From Porphyromonas sp. (GTDB lineage Bacteria > Bacteroidota > Bacteroidia > Bacteroidales > Porphyromonadaceae), in assembly GCF_030529325.1 (NCBI RefSeq), contig NZ_JAUMXC010000004.1, positions 1 to 64,000 of the forward strand: a stretch of 64,000 nt of DNA. The letters run 5' to 3'. Shown piece by piece: positions 44,643 to 53,169 of this stretch. The position numbers were made by a program, and so were the translations under genes. The notes beneath the pieces are model-generated. The model saw nothing but the letters and a program-made list of their open reading frames with translations, was not told the DNA's origin and made no database searches. Each line of letters starts with the position of its first letter. Position 1 is the stretch's first letter.

Positions 44643-45959
44643 ATGGTAACATCTGTCATAGGCAAGATATTCCTCGAAGCATACAACAAGAAGAACGGCA
44701 CGGACTATGATCCCAAACGTTTCTTTGTCGAAGTCTACTATCCTCTTTTCTTCAATCAGGAAAAGTACATGATGACAGCGGGTAACTCTCCGTTTGAGAA
44801 CCCCAAAATATCATGGACGGATATGATATTGGGAAAGAAGCCCTTCGAAACTCCCGAAAAGAGGCAAGAGAGATTTGACCGATTTATTGAAAAAACAGAT
44901 GGGTCTCTTTGTGATGCAAGTATCGCTATCGGCTATCCGACAGTAGATTTTTTCTCAACGACATCAGGGCAAGTATCTATTCCTCAAAAAGAAAACAATC
45001 CGGAGGAAGCCTATCTATCTTGGATCGGAGCCGGCTTGGGGGTGGGCGTTCAAGGGGGGATGTCTATACTCTTCAGCCATACGGACATACTGCTCGATAT
45101 CTTCGAGGGATGGAAGGTTTACCGTAAATATCTGAATGAGACACCCAACATGAAGGGCAATCAAATCAACACATGGAATGGTCAATGGCTTAAAAAGCTC
45201 TATGATAAGATTGATACTTCCCAAAACTTTCTATCTGCCCTGTCAGAAAAGGACGGCATCATCAGTGTTGAAACCATCCCATGGGCCGAACTGCTCATAG
45301 CCATCAGCTCTCACCTCCAGAACCCGAAAGTCATGGGTTATGTATACAATATAGGGCAGACCAACACTACCATCGGGTTTATACCCTTTGCTCTCTCCCA
45401 TATTCGCATACCGTATGAGCTCTATATCGACTATTTCGGGGCAGATGATATCGAGGACGCCTCAGAGCTGTTCGGGACCGCCATAGGATTTACGATGGCC
45501 TGTCGAGAAGGTGTCATCGGCATCAAAGCCCTCGAACCAAAGGGGCTGAGACCTTATATGGAGAAAGGCAAGATGCCATCATTCAAGAATGATAATAAAG
45601 AACAAACAATACAATTTCGAACCTATCAAATTTGGCTATTAGCTATGTTAAACAATGATCAACTGTGGGATAAGTCAACCCAATTTGCCAACTTCCTAAG
45701 CACCTACACAAAGGGAGGGAAGTCCGGTAGGACCGGCAGGAGCAATGAAGTCAAGAGTCTGCTGACAGCGGTCAATCAAAGGAGCTTCATTGAAAAGCTA
45801 ATTCCTATTGTCGAGGAAGCTGAGAATAAAGAAGAGATAACAGAAATCGCAGGTCTCATTAATAAGATGCCTGCCGACAATGTTCCATACTTTTTGACTC
45901 TGCTACGTTTTCATTATGCCGCAATAAATAACAATCAAATAGATTCCACACAATTATGA
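44643..45959 (+). CDS. Probable Cas8 (type I-B large subunit)
   Basis: A 438-residue protein whose position, between cas3 and cas7 in a type I locus, is that of the Cascade large subunit, which recognises the PAM and recruits Cas3. The sequence is diverged: I see no zinc-binding Cys cluster, and residues about 40-100 are aromatic and charged (VEVYYPLFFNQEKY, ILGKKPFETPEKRQERFDRF). It is short for Cas8b (commonly over 500). It could be a Porphyromonas-type Cas8b/Csp protein. The C-terminal 120 residues are mostly helical and might do the work of a small subunit. Call rests mainly on context. Confidence 0.6.
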   Translation: MVTSVIGKIFLEAYNKKNGTDYDPKRFFVEVYYPLFFNQEKYMMTAGNSPFENPKISWTDMILGKKPFETPEKRQERFDRFIEKTDGSLCDASIAIGYPTVDFFSTTSGQVSIPQKENNPEEAYLSWIGAGLGVGVQGGMSILFSHTDILLDIFEGWKVYRKYLNETPNMKGNQINTWNGQWLKKLYDKIDTSQNFLSALSEKDGIISVETIPWAELLIAISSHLQNPKVMGYVYNIGQTNTTIGFIPFALSHIRIPYELYIDYFGADDIEDASELFGTAIGFTMACREGVIGIKALEPKGLRPYMEKGKMPSFKNDNKEQTIQFRTYQIWLLAMLNNDQLWDKSTQFANFLSTYTKGGKSGRTGRSNEVKSLLTAVNQRSFIEKLIPIVEEAENKEEITEIAGLINKMPADNVPYFLTLLRFHYAAINNNQIDSTQL

Positions 45960-47020
45960 ATCCTTACATTTACCTCAGAGCACTCAAACGTGCAGAGCAC
46001 ACAGTCTTTTGTGTTGAAGACGGACAAAAAAAATACTACGATCCGCAGTTTGGGAGATATGTATCCTACTCCAGCGGACAACAAGTTAAAAGATCTGTTC
46101 TCGAAGCCTTGACAGACCGTCTCAACGTACAAATGGCTCCCATAACATTCAACTACGAGATCACTGCCAAACAAGAGCTATCATACAAGGAACCATGGTC
46201 TCCCTGTGATCCCCGATATGTAGACCAATTGGTCGGAGGTTGGATGCGTGCCGGAGACGGCGTCACAAAAAAACGCCGGAGCCCACTATCCATATCCGCG
46301 ATGAGAGCACTACATCCTCTTCTCGTAGATGTAAGTCAAGAGAATGCGACTTTTGACAGAAGTGATCGCCCCGAAAATCATCCGGTGAATGTACGTGTGG
46401 CAGGTAAAAAAGAGCTTCTCACGGAAGAGGAGATCGAATCATTCCTCACAAAGACCAATAGCACCTTGGGACGACGCAACTGGATCCCTGATCTCCGACG
46501 CACATCCGGACTCTTTGTTTACGACGTTGCCATAGATTTGCGTACACTATTTTGTGTCTCCACCAATCAACACGAGCCGGAGATTGACAAAGAGATGATC
46601 GAAAAGCTCAAGAATGCGGGCTGGGTAGAGAGCGAAAATGTCTTTGGCAAATGCCTTGTATTACCTAAGGAGGAACGCGACAAGATCATTCCCGCATTGG
46701 CCCACGCCCTCATCAACTGGCGTATCACTTCCAATCAAGCCCGGACATTCAGCCTCATGGAAACACTGGCAGTGGCTATCAGTGACAATGCCAACGCACA
46801 AGCGGGAGCCATCAGAGCAAAGCTCATAGATGATGGTAGCGACAAACCAAAAGTGAAGCCCATCGTGGATGAGACTGCAGGTGCAGACGTATACATCACG
46901 TTGCCATGCGCCGGCTATGTAGTAGTCCAAAACGAAAGTGCAGATGCACTAAAATCTGCTGAAAATCAACTCATAGAGATGATGAAGGCCTTTGACTATG
47001 AGGGTCAGATGAAGCAATAA
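45956..47020 (+). CDS. cas7: Cascade backbone subunit Cas7 (I-B/DevR-like)
   Basis: A 354-residue protein. The segment GRYVSYSSGQQVKRSVLEALTDRLN (about 40-64) resembles the conserved N-terminal block of Cas7 family RAMPs, and ISAMRALHPLL and FVYDVAIDLRTLF fit the RRM core. Cas7 forms the helical backbone along crRNA. It overlaps the Cas8 candidate stop by 4 nt and is the last gene of the effector part of the locus, which then ends in a 347-nt gap. Identity rests on both motif resemblance and context. Confidence 0.78.
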   Translation: MNPYIYLRALKRAEHTVFCVEDGQKKYYDPQFGRYVSYSSGQQVKRSVLEALTDRLNVQMAPITFNYEITAKQELSYKEPWSPCDPRYVDQLVGGWMRAGDGVTKKRRSPLSISAMRALHPLLVDVSQENATFDRSDRPENHPVNVRVAGKKELLTEEEIESFLTKTNSTLGRRNWIPDLRRTSGLFVYDVAIDLRTLFCVSTNQHEPEIDKEMIEKLKNAGWVESENVFGKCLVLPKEERDKIIPALAHALINWRITSNQARTFSLMETLAVAISDNANAQAGAIRAKLIDDGSDKPKVKPIVDETAGADVYITLPCAGYVVVQNESADALKSAENQLIEMMKAFDYEGQMKQ

Positions 47021-47367
47021 ACCCAAATACAGATGCCAAGAGTCTCGACCCTTCGACTCTTGGCATCTGTGTTTCATAGGGCTTTGAGCCAAAGGGGGTG
47101 CATCCGTCAAAATCAATGTGCCTACCTTGGTCAATCGATATACTTACCTTGATGTATCAAGTTGGACAACTTTTTTGTGCCTTTGACAACCTCATTCTCA
47201 AGTCAGAAACACCCATGAAAACGCACTTAAGATTAGTCTGAACAAGTTATGGCAAGGTGAGAGAAAAATACAGACAAAGCCTCAGACCGGAGCCCCTCAA
47301 CTTCAACAAAGAGGAGGCTTGACAACTTCTTGACATTCTCCAACATCCAAATAAACAACCATGACAG
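47021..47367. other. Gap separating effector and adaptation cas genes
   Basis: 347 nt with no gene and no CRISPR repeat. It contains a 22-nt module element on the minus strand (47109-47176). Two ribbon-like short inverted repeats just after cas7 (GCCAAGAG 47036-47043 with CTCTTGGC 47057-47064) form a possible terminator stem, but without a T-tract. Confidence 0.55.
47109..47176 (-). repeat. 22-nt module element inside the cas locus
   Basis: Two direct modules on the minus strand, the complements of 47109-47130 (CAAGGTAGGCACATTGATTT core) and 47131-47152 (diverged, GGTAAGTATATCGATT). An inverted arm (47155-47170, ATCAAGTTGGACAAC) makes the usual hairpin with the adjoining module. T-run at 47171-47176. 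Confidence 0.85.
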
Positions 47368-47883
47368 ATGAATATAACCGGTACACATATCAATTATCAC
47401 CAAGTTTGCCGGAGGAAGCTGTGGCTGTTCGGAGCGGGTATCCTCATGGAGCATACTTCCGACCTCGTAGCAGAGGGGAAAGTGCTACATGACACCACTT
47501 ATCTTCAAAGGTCAGAGCGATATTCGGAGTTTTCGATAGAAGGCATCAAGATCGACTACTACGACGCCACCAATAGGATAGTCCACGAGGTAAAAAAATC
47601 GAATAAGATTGAAGACGCACATGTCTGGCAGGTCAAATATTATCTCTATGTACTTCAAGAGCATGGGATCACGGATGCGACGGCCGTCATAGAGTACCCG
47701 ACCTTGAGGCATACGGTGGATGTCCGGCTGACGGAAGAGGACTGTACCACCATCAGAAAGATGAAAGCAGAAATAACATCCATCATCAACTCTGATCACT
47801 GCCCTCCGAGGATAGACTCAAAAATATGCAAAAACTGTAGTTATTATGAATTTTGTTATTCGGGAGAAGAAGAGAAACCATGA
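47368..47883 (+). CDS. cas4: Cas4 exonuclease
   Basis: A 171-residue RecB-family Cas4 protein that helps process PAM-containing prespacers. The four cluster Cys are Cys14 ([12 protein letters not shown]) and Cys154, Cys157 and Cys163 near the C-terminus ([15 protein letters not shown]). Nuclease motifs are IKIDYYD (Asp near 64), VHEVKKS with the Glu-x-Lys pair (about 75-78), and QVKYYLYVL. Overlaps the cas1 start by 4 nt. First gene of the cas4-cas1-cas2 block. Its promoter is unclear; the 347 nt before it has no full consensus. Confidence 0.95.
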   Translation: MNITGTHINYHQVCRRKLWLFGAGILMEHTSDLVAEGKVLHDTTYLQRSERYSEFSIEGIKIDYYDATNRIVHEVKKSNKIEDAHVWQVKYYLYVLQEHGITDATAVIEYPTLRHTVDVRLTEEDCTTIRKMKAEITSIINSDHCPPRIDSKICKNCSYYEFCYSGEEEKP

Positions 47884-48896
47884 AGAAGACATACTATTTA
47901 TTCAACTCGGGAGAACTGTCTCGAAAAGACAATTCGTTGAAGTTTGTCCCATTTACTGAAGATGACAATGGGCAAAGTGTATCAGGACAACCTCGATATC
48001 TGCCGATAGAGGCTGTGGGAGATATCTATGCCTTTGGTAGTCTCAAGGCCAATAGTTCTCTTTACAATTTCCTGGGACAAAATGGGATCTCCCTACACTT
48101 CTTTGACTATTATGAAAATTATACCGGCTCGTTTATGCCCAAGGATGGGCTCCTTTCAGGCAAGATGATCATAGCCCAGGTCGCAGCTTATCAAGATCAC
48201 AAGAAGCGTATGGGGATAGCCCGAAAGTTTATTGACGGGGCAGCATTCAATATGCTCAAAAACCTGAGGTACTATGCCAATAGAGGAAAAGAGGTAAGTG
48301 AGATGACAAGCCTTGTGGAAAAATATGTGGAAGCCATACCGACAGCATCATCGATCGCAGAACTCATGGGGATAGAGGGCAATATCCGTCAGGCTTACTA
48401 TATGGCTTTTGACGAGATTATAGACACCTTCGATATGGTAAAGCGTAGCAAACAGCCACCTCAAAATGAGGTAAATGCGCTGATATCTTTTGGCAATATG
48501 ATGTGCTACTCTTTGTGTCTGAAGATGATACACCAAACCCAACTCAATCCGACCATCAGCTACCTGCATAGTCCCGGAGATAGGAGATACTCCCTCTGTC
48601 TTGACATCTCGGAAGTCTTCAAACCTCTCCTCGTGGACAGAACAATCTTCAGAGTGCTCAATAAGCGTGAAATACAGGCAAGACACTTCGAATTTAAGCT
48701 CAACAGCTGTGTACTCAACCCCGCCGGAAAAAAGATCTTTGTTCAAGCCTTCGAGGAGCGGCTTAACGAAACAATAAGGCACCGCAAGCTCGGACGAAAT
48801 GTGAGCTACAAACATCTTGTGAAGCTTGAGTGTTACAAACTTGCCAAGGATATACTGAACATAGAAGATTATCAACCCTTTAAGATGTATTGGTGA
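47880..48896 (+). CDS. cas1: Cas1 integrase
   Basis: A 338-residue protein from the Met at 47880 ([23 protein letters not shown]), which overlaps the cas4 stop as ATGA; the longer ORF adds nine residues antagonistic to this. Cas1 carries out spacer integration together with Cas2. The catalytic set is Glu166 ([11 protein letters not shown]), His230 ([11 protein letters not shown]) and Asp242 (LDISEVFKP), all present. Length is normal for type I-B. Its stop overlaps the cas2 start by 1 nt. Confidence 0.96.
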   Translation: MKKTYYLFNSGELSRKDNSLKFVPFTEDDNGQSVSGQPRYLPIEAVGDIYAFGSLKANSSLYNFLGQNGISLHFFDYYENYTGSFMPKDGLLSGKMIIAQVAAYQDHKKRMGIARKFIDGAAFNMLKNLRYYANRGKEVSEMTSLVEKYVEAIPTASSIAELMGIEGNIRQAYYMAFDEIIDTFDMVKRSKQPPQNEVNALISFGNMMCYSLCLKMIHQTQLNPTISYLHSPGDRRYSLCLDISEVFKPLLVDRTIFRVLNKREIQARHFEFKLNSCVLNPAGKKIFVQAFEERLNETIRHRKLGRNVSYKHLVKLECYKLAKDILNIEDYQPFKMYW

Positions 48897-49156
48897 TGTA
48901 TATTATATTGGTCTATGACGTAGGTGAAAAAAGAGTGGGTAAAATGCTCAGGCTATGTCGTAGATATCTGAACTGGATACAAAACTCTGTCTTTGAGGGT
49001 GAAATAACTCCTTCAAGCTTACTCGAACTGAAACATGAAGCCAAGATGATAATGAAAGAGAAGGACAGCATGATCATCTTCTCAACCCGGCAAGAAACAT
49101 GGCTGAATAAAGAGATCATCGGGGATGAAAGAGCTTCGATAGATAACTTTCTTTGA
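48896..49156 (+). CDS. cas2: Cas2
   Basis: An 86-residue protein from the ATG at 48896, which shares one base with the cas1 stop (TGATG); upstream TTG or GTG starts would overlap more. The N-terminus [17 protein letters not shown] is the beta1 strand with the conserved Asp of the V-x-Y-D motif. QNSVFEGEITPSS and SMIIFSTR match the ferredoxin-like core. It forms the integration complex with Cas1. No CRISPR array or leader-like AT-rich block follows. Confidence 0.95.
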   Translation: MYIILVYDVGEKRVGKMLRLCRRYLNWIQNSVFEGEITPSSLLELKHEAKMIMKEKDSMIIFSTRQETWLNKEIIGDERASIDNFL

Positions 49157-49293
49157 TCAACAGTCCCCCCCTATTTGAGCAGCATTCCTACAAGAAAGGA
49201 AAGACACTTCGCTCAAAGACGCCGGACAAAAGACTTAAAATCAATACCGTGACACACTCTTAAGGAGCTACAAACATCTTTAAGCTTCCGGCA

Positions 49294-49328
49294 TTTGTTG
49301 TAAATTCAATCGGTCTTTTATACCTTTG
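49294..49328 (+). promoter_or_regulatory. Promoter of TPP-controlled TonB receptor
   Basis: TTTG at 49294-49297 and TTG at 49298-49300 stand ahead of TACCTTTG at 49321-49328; the 49298 TTG gives a 20-nt spacing. The start would lie about 15-20 nt before the riboswitch aptamer. Confidence 0.7.
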
Positions 49329-49351
49329 TAGGGATTTAATGATCAAATCAC

Positions 49352-49430
49352 TTAGGGGTGCTGTACGTTGTACGGCTGAGAACAAACCCTTGGAACCTGA
49401 GCGGATAATCCCGGCGTAGGAAAAGTAATG
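49352..49430 (+). promoter_or_regulatory. TPP riboswitch (THI element)
   Basis: The hallmark blocks are all present in order: TTAGGGGTG, CTGAGA (49376-49381), ACCCTTGGAACCTGA (49386-49400), CGGATAATCCCGGCG, and GTAGGAAAAG. This is the thiamine pyrophosphate-binding aptamer, which in bacteria reduces expression when TPP is plentiful. The aptamer's 5' strand TAGGGGTG (49354-49361) has a perfect complement CACCCCTA at 49480-49487, a candidate partner for switching. A small stem, TGAGGG/CCCTCA (49445-49462), lies between. No clear T-run terminator follows. Confidence 0.93.
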
Positions 49431-49582
49431 CAACATATCGGCCATGAGGGCAGAGTCCCTCACACCTTTCTAAAAAACTCACCCCTACATCATATATCTT
49501 CGTCAGTATCACAGGGTACCCTGCGTGTTGGAGGTCATTTGGATCGTCCATTACTAACAAACTAAAAACATTACTGACAATA

Positions 49583-51826
49583 ATGATCAAAAGAAGTATC
49601 TCTTTGCTTTCCCTCTCTCTCCTGATCGGAGCCATGAGCCTGGGAGCAAAGGCACAAGACATCAAGCACTACACATCGGAGGAAGTCGAGATCCTTGGCA
49701 CTCGTCCGGGAGAAAAGACGCCTGTCACCCAGCAACGTATCAAGGTCGATGATCTAAGCAAAAAATCTATTACATGGGATGTTCCAAGCCTCCTTCAAGG
49801 CACACCTTCACTCGTGATGACAAGCGATGGAGGTATCATGGGCGGATACACTTCGTTCTCTATCCGCGGAGTGGATGCTTCTCGCATCAACATCACCAAC
49901 ATGGGGATACCTCTCAACGATAGTGAAAGCCAAACAGTCTTTTGGGCAAATATGCCTGACTATGCATCACGTCTCGATGACATCGTGATCGTAAGAGGTG
50001 CGGGCTCTTCAACCTTTGGAGCAGGAGCTTTCGGGGCAACAATGGATATGAGGGGAAGAAAGCCGGCCAACGAAGCAGGTGTAAGATTGGCGACCTTTGG
50101 GGGCTCGTATGGCCTCAATCGCAATTTCGTAAGCCTTGAGTCCGGACGTCTCTCGAGCGGATGGGCATTCAGTGGTTATCTCTCAAGGATCAAGAGCGAC
50201 GGATATGTAGATCGCTCCGGAGGTAAGGCGACGGCTTACTATATCCATGCCTCTCACAGGGGAGAAACAACCAGCCTCGATATCATCCATAACTACGGTG
50301 ATCAAGAGACCGGAATTGCTTGGAGGGGGATCTCGGATAAAAATCAAGAACTGTTCGGCCGCAGATTCAACGAATCCGGTCTCATCAATCCTGATGAGGC
50401 GAAGAAAGACCCTTCGGTAGCAAAGTATTTCCGCAACACCGACAACTACAAACAGGGGCACACCTACGTCATCTTCAAACAAGAACTCATGCCGGGGCTC
50501 AAGTATGGCGCCACTCTACACTATACCAAGGGTGATGGCTACGCACAAGAATACCGTACAGGGCGAAAGTTCAAAGACTACGCTCTACCCTCGGTGGATG
50601 GAAAAAAGAGGACTTCCCTCATCCGCAACAAACACTTATCCAACGACTTCTATGGTGCGATCTTGAGTCTTGACTACAAGAGAGACGCTCTACACTTGTC
50701 TGCAGGCTTGGCGGGCAACAACTATGTCAATCACCACTTCGGCACACTTGACTTTGTCCTCGACAAGTCACCTGAGTTCACTCCCGGGCAAGAGTACTAT
50801 CGCAACAAGAGCAACAAGTCTGACTACTCGGCTTATATCAAGGGCGAATACTCTATCTTTGACCAAACACTATTGTACGCAGACCTTATGTATCGCCATA
50901 TCACTCACGACATGAACGGTACGACAGATGCCTACAACGATGTCACAGGGGCGTTGGATGTACTTGACTACAAGCTCAACTACAACTTCTTCTTGCCTAA
51001 AGTAGGGATACACCAGACTTTCAACAACAACTTCAGTGCCTATGCATCATTTGCCATGGCAGGTAAGGAGCCTACGCGCAAGGCCTACACAGAGAGTATG
51101 AAGATCGAGAACGGCATCAAGTCAAACCCGAAACCTGAATTCTTGATGGACTATGAACTCGGAGTCAATTGGAGAGTGAAAAACTTCTCTCTCAATGTCA
51201 ACGGATACTTCATGGACTACAAAGATCAGCTCATCGTGAGTGGTAAGCTCAGCGATGTGGGCGAACCCATCCATGTCAACGTCCCCAAGAGCTATCGCGC
51301 AGGTATCGAGACATCTGTATCGTGGGACATCCTACCAAGCCTTTTTGTACAGTCCAACCTCACCCTCAGCCGCAACATCATCAAGGACTATGAGTTGACC
51401 GAGAGTGATGAGAACTGGGATAACGCTCTCTCTGTGACTCTTGGATCGACACCTATTGCAATGAGCCCTTCGGTCATCTTCAATCACACCATCGGCTGGA
51501 GCCCTATCAAGGCACTACAACTCTTCCTCACAGGTAACTATGTAGGCAAAAGACACATGGACAACTCCGGAGTTGAAGATCGCACCCTCCCGGGCTATTA
51601 CACTTCGAACCTCAAGCTCAACTATACACGCAACCTCGGTATAGGCCGTAGCGTCACACTTTCGTTCCAAATCAACAACCTCTACAACAAGACCTATGCA
51701 ACAACAGGCTATGTAGAGACCTACTACAAGAAGAACGGTGAAGAGATCGAAAGGCTGACCTCTAAGCGAGTCACTTGGCCTGCTGCACCTATCCACTTCG
51801 TTGGAGGAGTCACAATAGACTTCTAA
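49583..51826 (+). CDS. TonB-dependent receptor, probable thiamine/TPP uptake
   Basis: A 747-residue outer membrane receptor. The signal peptide is MIKRSISLLSLSLLIGAMSLGAKAQ. The plug domain (about 35-150) carries the SIRGVDASRINITNMGIPLND signature and VRGAGSSTFGAGAFGATMDMRG. The rest is a barrel of the BtuB-like size, ending -GGVTIDF. The gene lies 150 nt behind a TPP riboswitch with no other gene in the unit, and a strong terminator follows. Regulation by TPP strongly suggests transport of thiamine, TPP or a precursor, as known for Bacteroidetes receptors with the same arrangement; the exact ligand is an inference. Confidence 0.88.
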   Translation: MIKRSISLLSLSLLIGAMSLGAKAQDIKHYTSEEVEILGTRPGEKTPVTQQRIKVDDLSKKSITWDVPSLLQGTPSLVMTSDGGIMGGYTSFSIRGVDASRINITNMGIPLNDSESQTVFWANMPDYASRLDDIVIVRGAGSSTFGAGAFGATMDMRGRKPANEAGVRLATFGGSYGLNRNFVSLESGRLSSGWAFSGYLSRIKSDGYVDRSGGKATAYYIHASHRGETTSLDIIHNYGDQETGIAWRGISDKNQELFGRRFNESGLINPDEAKKDPSVAKYFRNTDNYKQGHTYVIFKQELMPGLKYGATLHYTKGDGYAQEYRTGRKFKDYALPSVDGKKRTSLIRNKHLSNDFYGAILSLDYKRDALHLSAGLAGNNYVNHHFGTLDFVLDKSPEFTPGQEYYRNKSNKSDYSAYIKGEYSIFDQTLLYADLMYRHITHDMNGTTDAYNDVTGALDVLDYKLNYNFFLPKVGIHQTFNNNFSAYASFAMAGKEPTRKAYTESMKIENGIKSNPKPEFLMDYELGVNWRVKNFSLNVNGYFMDYKDQLIVSGKLSDVGEPIHVNVPKSYRAGIETSVSWDILPSLFVQSNLTLSRNIIKDYELTESDENWDNALSVTLGSTPIAMSPSVIFNHTIGWSPIKALQLFLTGNYVGKRHMDNSGVEDRTLPGYYTSNLKLNYTRNLGIGRSVTLSFQINNLYNKTYATTGYVETYYKKNGEEIERLTSKRVTWPAAPIHFVGGVTIDF

Positions 51827-51875
51827 GGCACGGCCGCATATAGACCTGAACAAGGTCGTCGATAAGAGAAAGTAA

Positions 51876-51910
51876 GCCCATCCGATATTTAGTATCGGAT
51901 GGGCTTTTTT
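51876..51910 (+). terminator. Terminator of TonB receptor gene
   Basis: Perfect 12-bp stem GCCCATCCGATA (51876-51887) with its complement at 51893-51904, 5-nt loop, then TTTTTT. It lies 50 nt past the stop. Confidence 0.9.
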
Positions 51911-51954
51911 CGATATGAATCAGACTCAGAAAAGTGACAAGCAAATATCCGGAG

Positions 51955-52037
51955 AAAAAGTTGTCTAACTTGATGTCGCAAGGTAGGCATATCGATTCGT
52001 CAAGGTAGGCACATTGATTTCGAAGGTTGTCTACCTT
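51955..52037 (+). repeat. 22-nt module element
   Basis: An inverted module GTTGTCTAACTTGA (51960-51973) is followed by two direct modules in register, 51978-51999 and 52000-52021, of GGTAGGCA type. GAAGGTTGTCTACC closes it, another partial inverted module. The copy lies between two convergent terminators. Confidence 0.85.
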
Positions 52038-52062
52038 TTTGAGATAAGCAGTCCAAAGACAT

Positions 52063-52101
52063 AAAAAAGAAGAGGTTGATATAAGTAATATCGACCTCTT
52101 C
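52063..52101 (-). terminator. Terminator of Na+/Ca2+ exchanger gene
   Basis: A 14-bp stem, 52069-52082 with 52088-52101 (one G-T pair), loop 5 nt. On the minus strand a T-run follows (complement of 52063-52068). It lies about 57 nt past the stop of the gene at 52159. Confidence 0.85.
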
Positions 52102-52158
52102 TTCATCTATGATCAGTCCCGACTCAGTATCGGGCGAATGCCCCCCTCAATGACAGGA

Positions 52159-53136
52159 TCAGGCTCCTATAGCTGAAGAAATAATATACCAGTTGTACGC
52201 AACAAAGACGGCAAAGAGCACCGCCCCCTCAGAGCGAGACAAGGTCCCGATAGAAAGGAAGCGAGCAAAAACAAAAAGCAACACGGGAGCTAAGAGTTGA
52301 GCAAAAAGATCAACAAAGGTGAATGCCAAGCCGGTCTGATTGTGCACCAATCCTGTACAACCAAGCACAAGGAAGATGTTGAAGATGTTACTTCCCACGA
52401 CATTACCTATCGCAATGTCCGCGTTTTTCTTGAATGCTGCGACGATAGAGGTAGCGAGTTCGGGCATCGATGTCCCCCAAGAAACAAGAGTAAGACCTAT
52501 GAGTGTCTCACTTACACCGAGAGTACGTGCAATCTCTGAGGCAGAGTCTACAAACAAACGTCCTCCAAAGACAAGTCCGGCAAGACCTCCGACAATGTAT
52601 ATGATCGACAACCAGACCTTCATGAGTTTCGCAGGTTGTTGTTCTTCTTTGGCGTCATTTTTACCCTTCGTTCCCATGTAGATGGTATACAGTAGAAAGA
52701 GAAGTCCAAAGGTAAGCAAAGTAGCCCCCTCGGAGCGTGTCAGTTCTGCAACATCTTTCCCATCTATAAAAATATCCCCGATGACAAAGAGCAAAACAAG
52801 AGCCGTCAGGATAGCCATGGGAATCTCGATGTTTCGTGATGATTTGCCGATGGGAAGAGGAGCTATGAGGGCGGTAAGTCCGAGTATGGCCAAGATATTG
52901 AAGATATTGCTACCGATGACGTTACCGACCGCCATGCCCCCGTTCCCCGACAATCCGGAGAGGACACTCACGGTAAGCTCGGGAGCCGAGGTACCAAAAG
53001 CCACCACAGTAAGGCCTATGACAATCTGAGAGATTTTGAACCTCGTAGCCAGTGCCGAAGCTCCATCTGTGAGGAAGTTTGCCCCCGCTATGATGAGAGC
53101 CGAACCTATGATTACAAATAAGATATGTAATAACAT
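52159..53136 (-). CDS. Calcium/sodium antiporter (CaxA/TIGR00367 type)
   Basis: A 325-residue inner membrane cation exchanger of the CaCA superfamily with about ten membrane segments. The two inverted alpha repeats are obvious: GLTVVAFGTSAPELTVS with GNVIGSNIFNI (about 43-85), and GLTLVSWGTSMPELATS with GNVVGSNIFNI (about 215-260). The conserved Glu in each PEL motif and the Asn/Ser of GSN are the ion-binding residues. It likely exports Ca2+ in exchange for Na+; some homologues accept K+. It is followed by the M3 peptidase gene only in the upstream direction (33 nt), so both may share a transcript. Confidence 0.9.
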   Translation of the reverse strand: MLLHILFVIIGSALIIAGANFLTDGASALATRFKISQIVIGLTVVAFGTSAPELTVSVLSGLSGNGGMAVGNVIGSNIFNILAILGLTALIAPLPIGKSSRNIEIPMAILTALVLLFVIGDIFIDGKDVAELTRSEGATLLTFGLLFLLYTIYMGTKGKNDAKEEQQPAKLMKVWLSIIYIVGGLAGLVFGGRLFVDSASEIARTLGVSETLIGLTLVSWGTSMPELATSIVAAFKKNADIAIGNVVGSNIFNIFLVLGCTGLVHNQTGLAFTFVDLFAQLLAPVLLFVFARFLSIGTLSRSEGAVLFAVFVAYNWYIISSAIGA

Positions 53137-53169
53137 ATTTAGGAATAAGTTTTATTGTTTGTTACGTTG

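Larger units (their letters stand above)
49157..49582. other. Region between cas2 and TonB receptor; holds riboswitch
   Basis: About 430 nt. The first 135 nt, where an array would usually be expected after cas2, contain no direct repeats. Then come a consensus promoter, the TPP aptamer and its downstream region. Confidence 0.7.
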
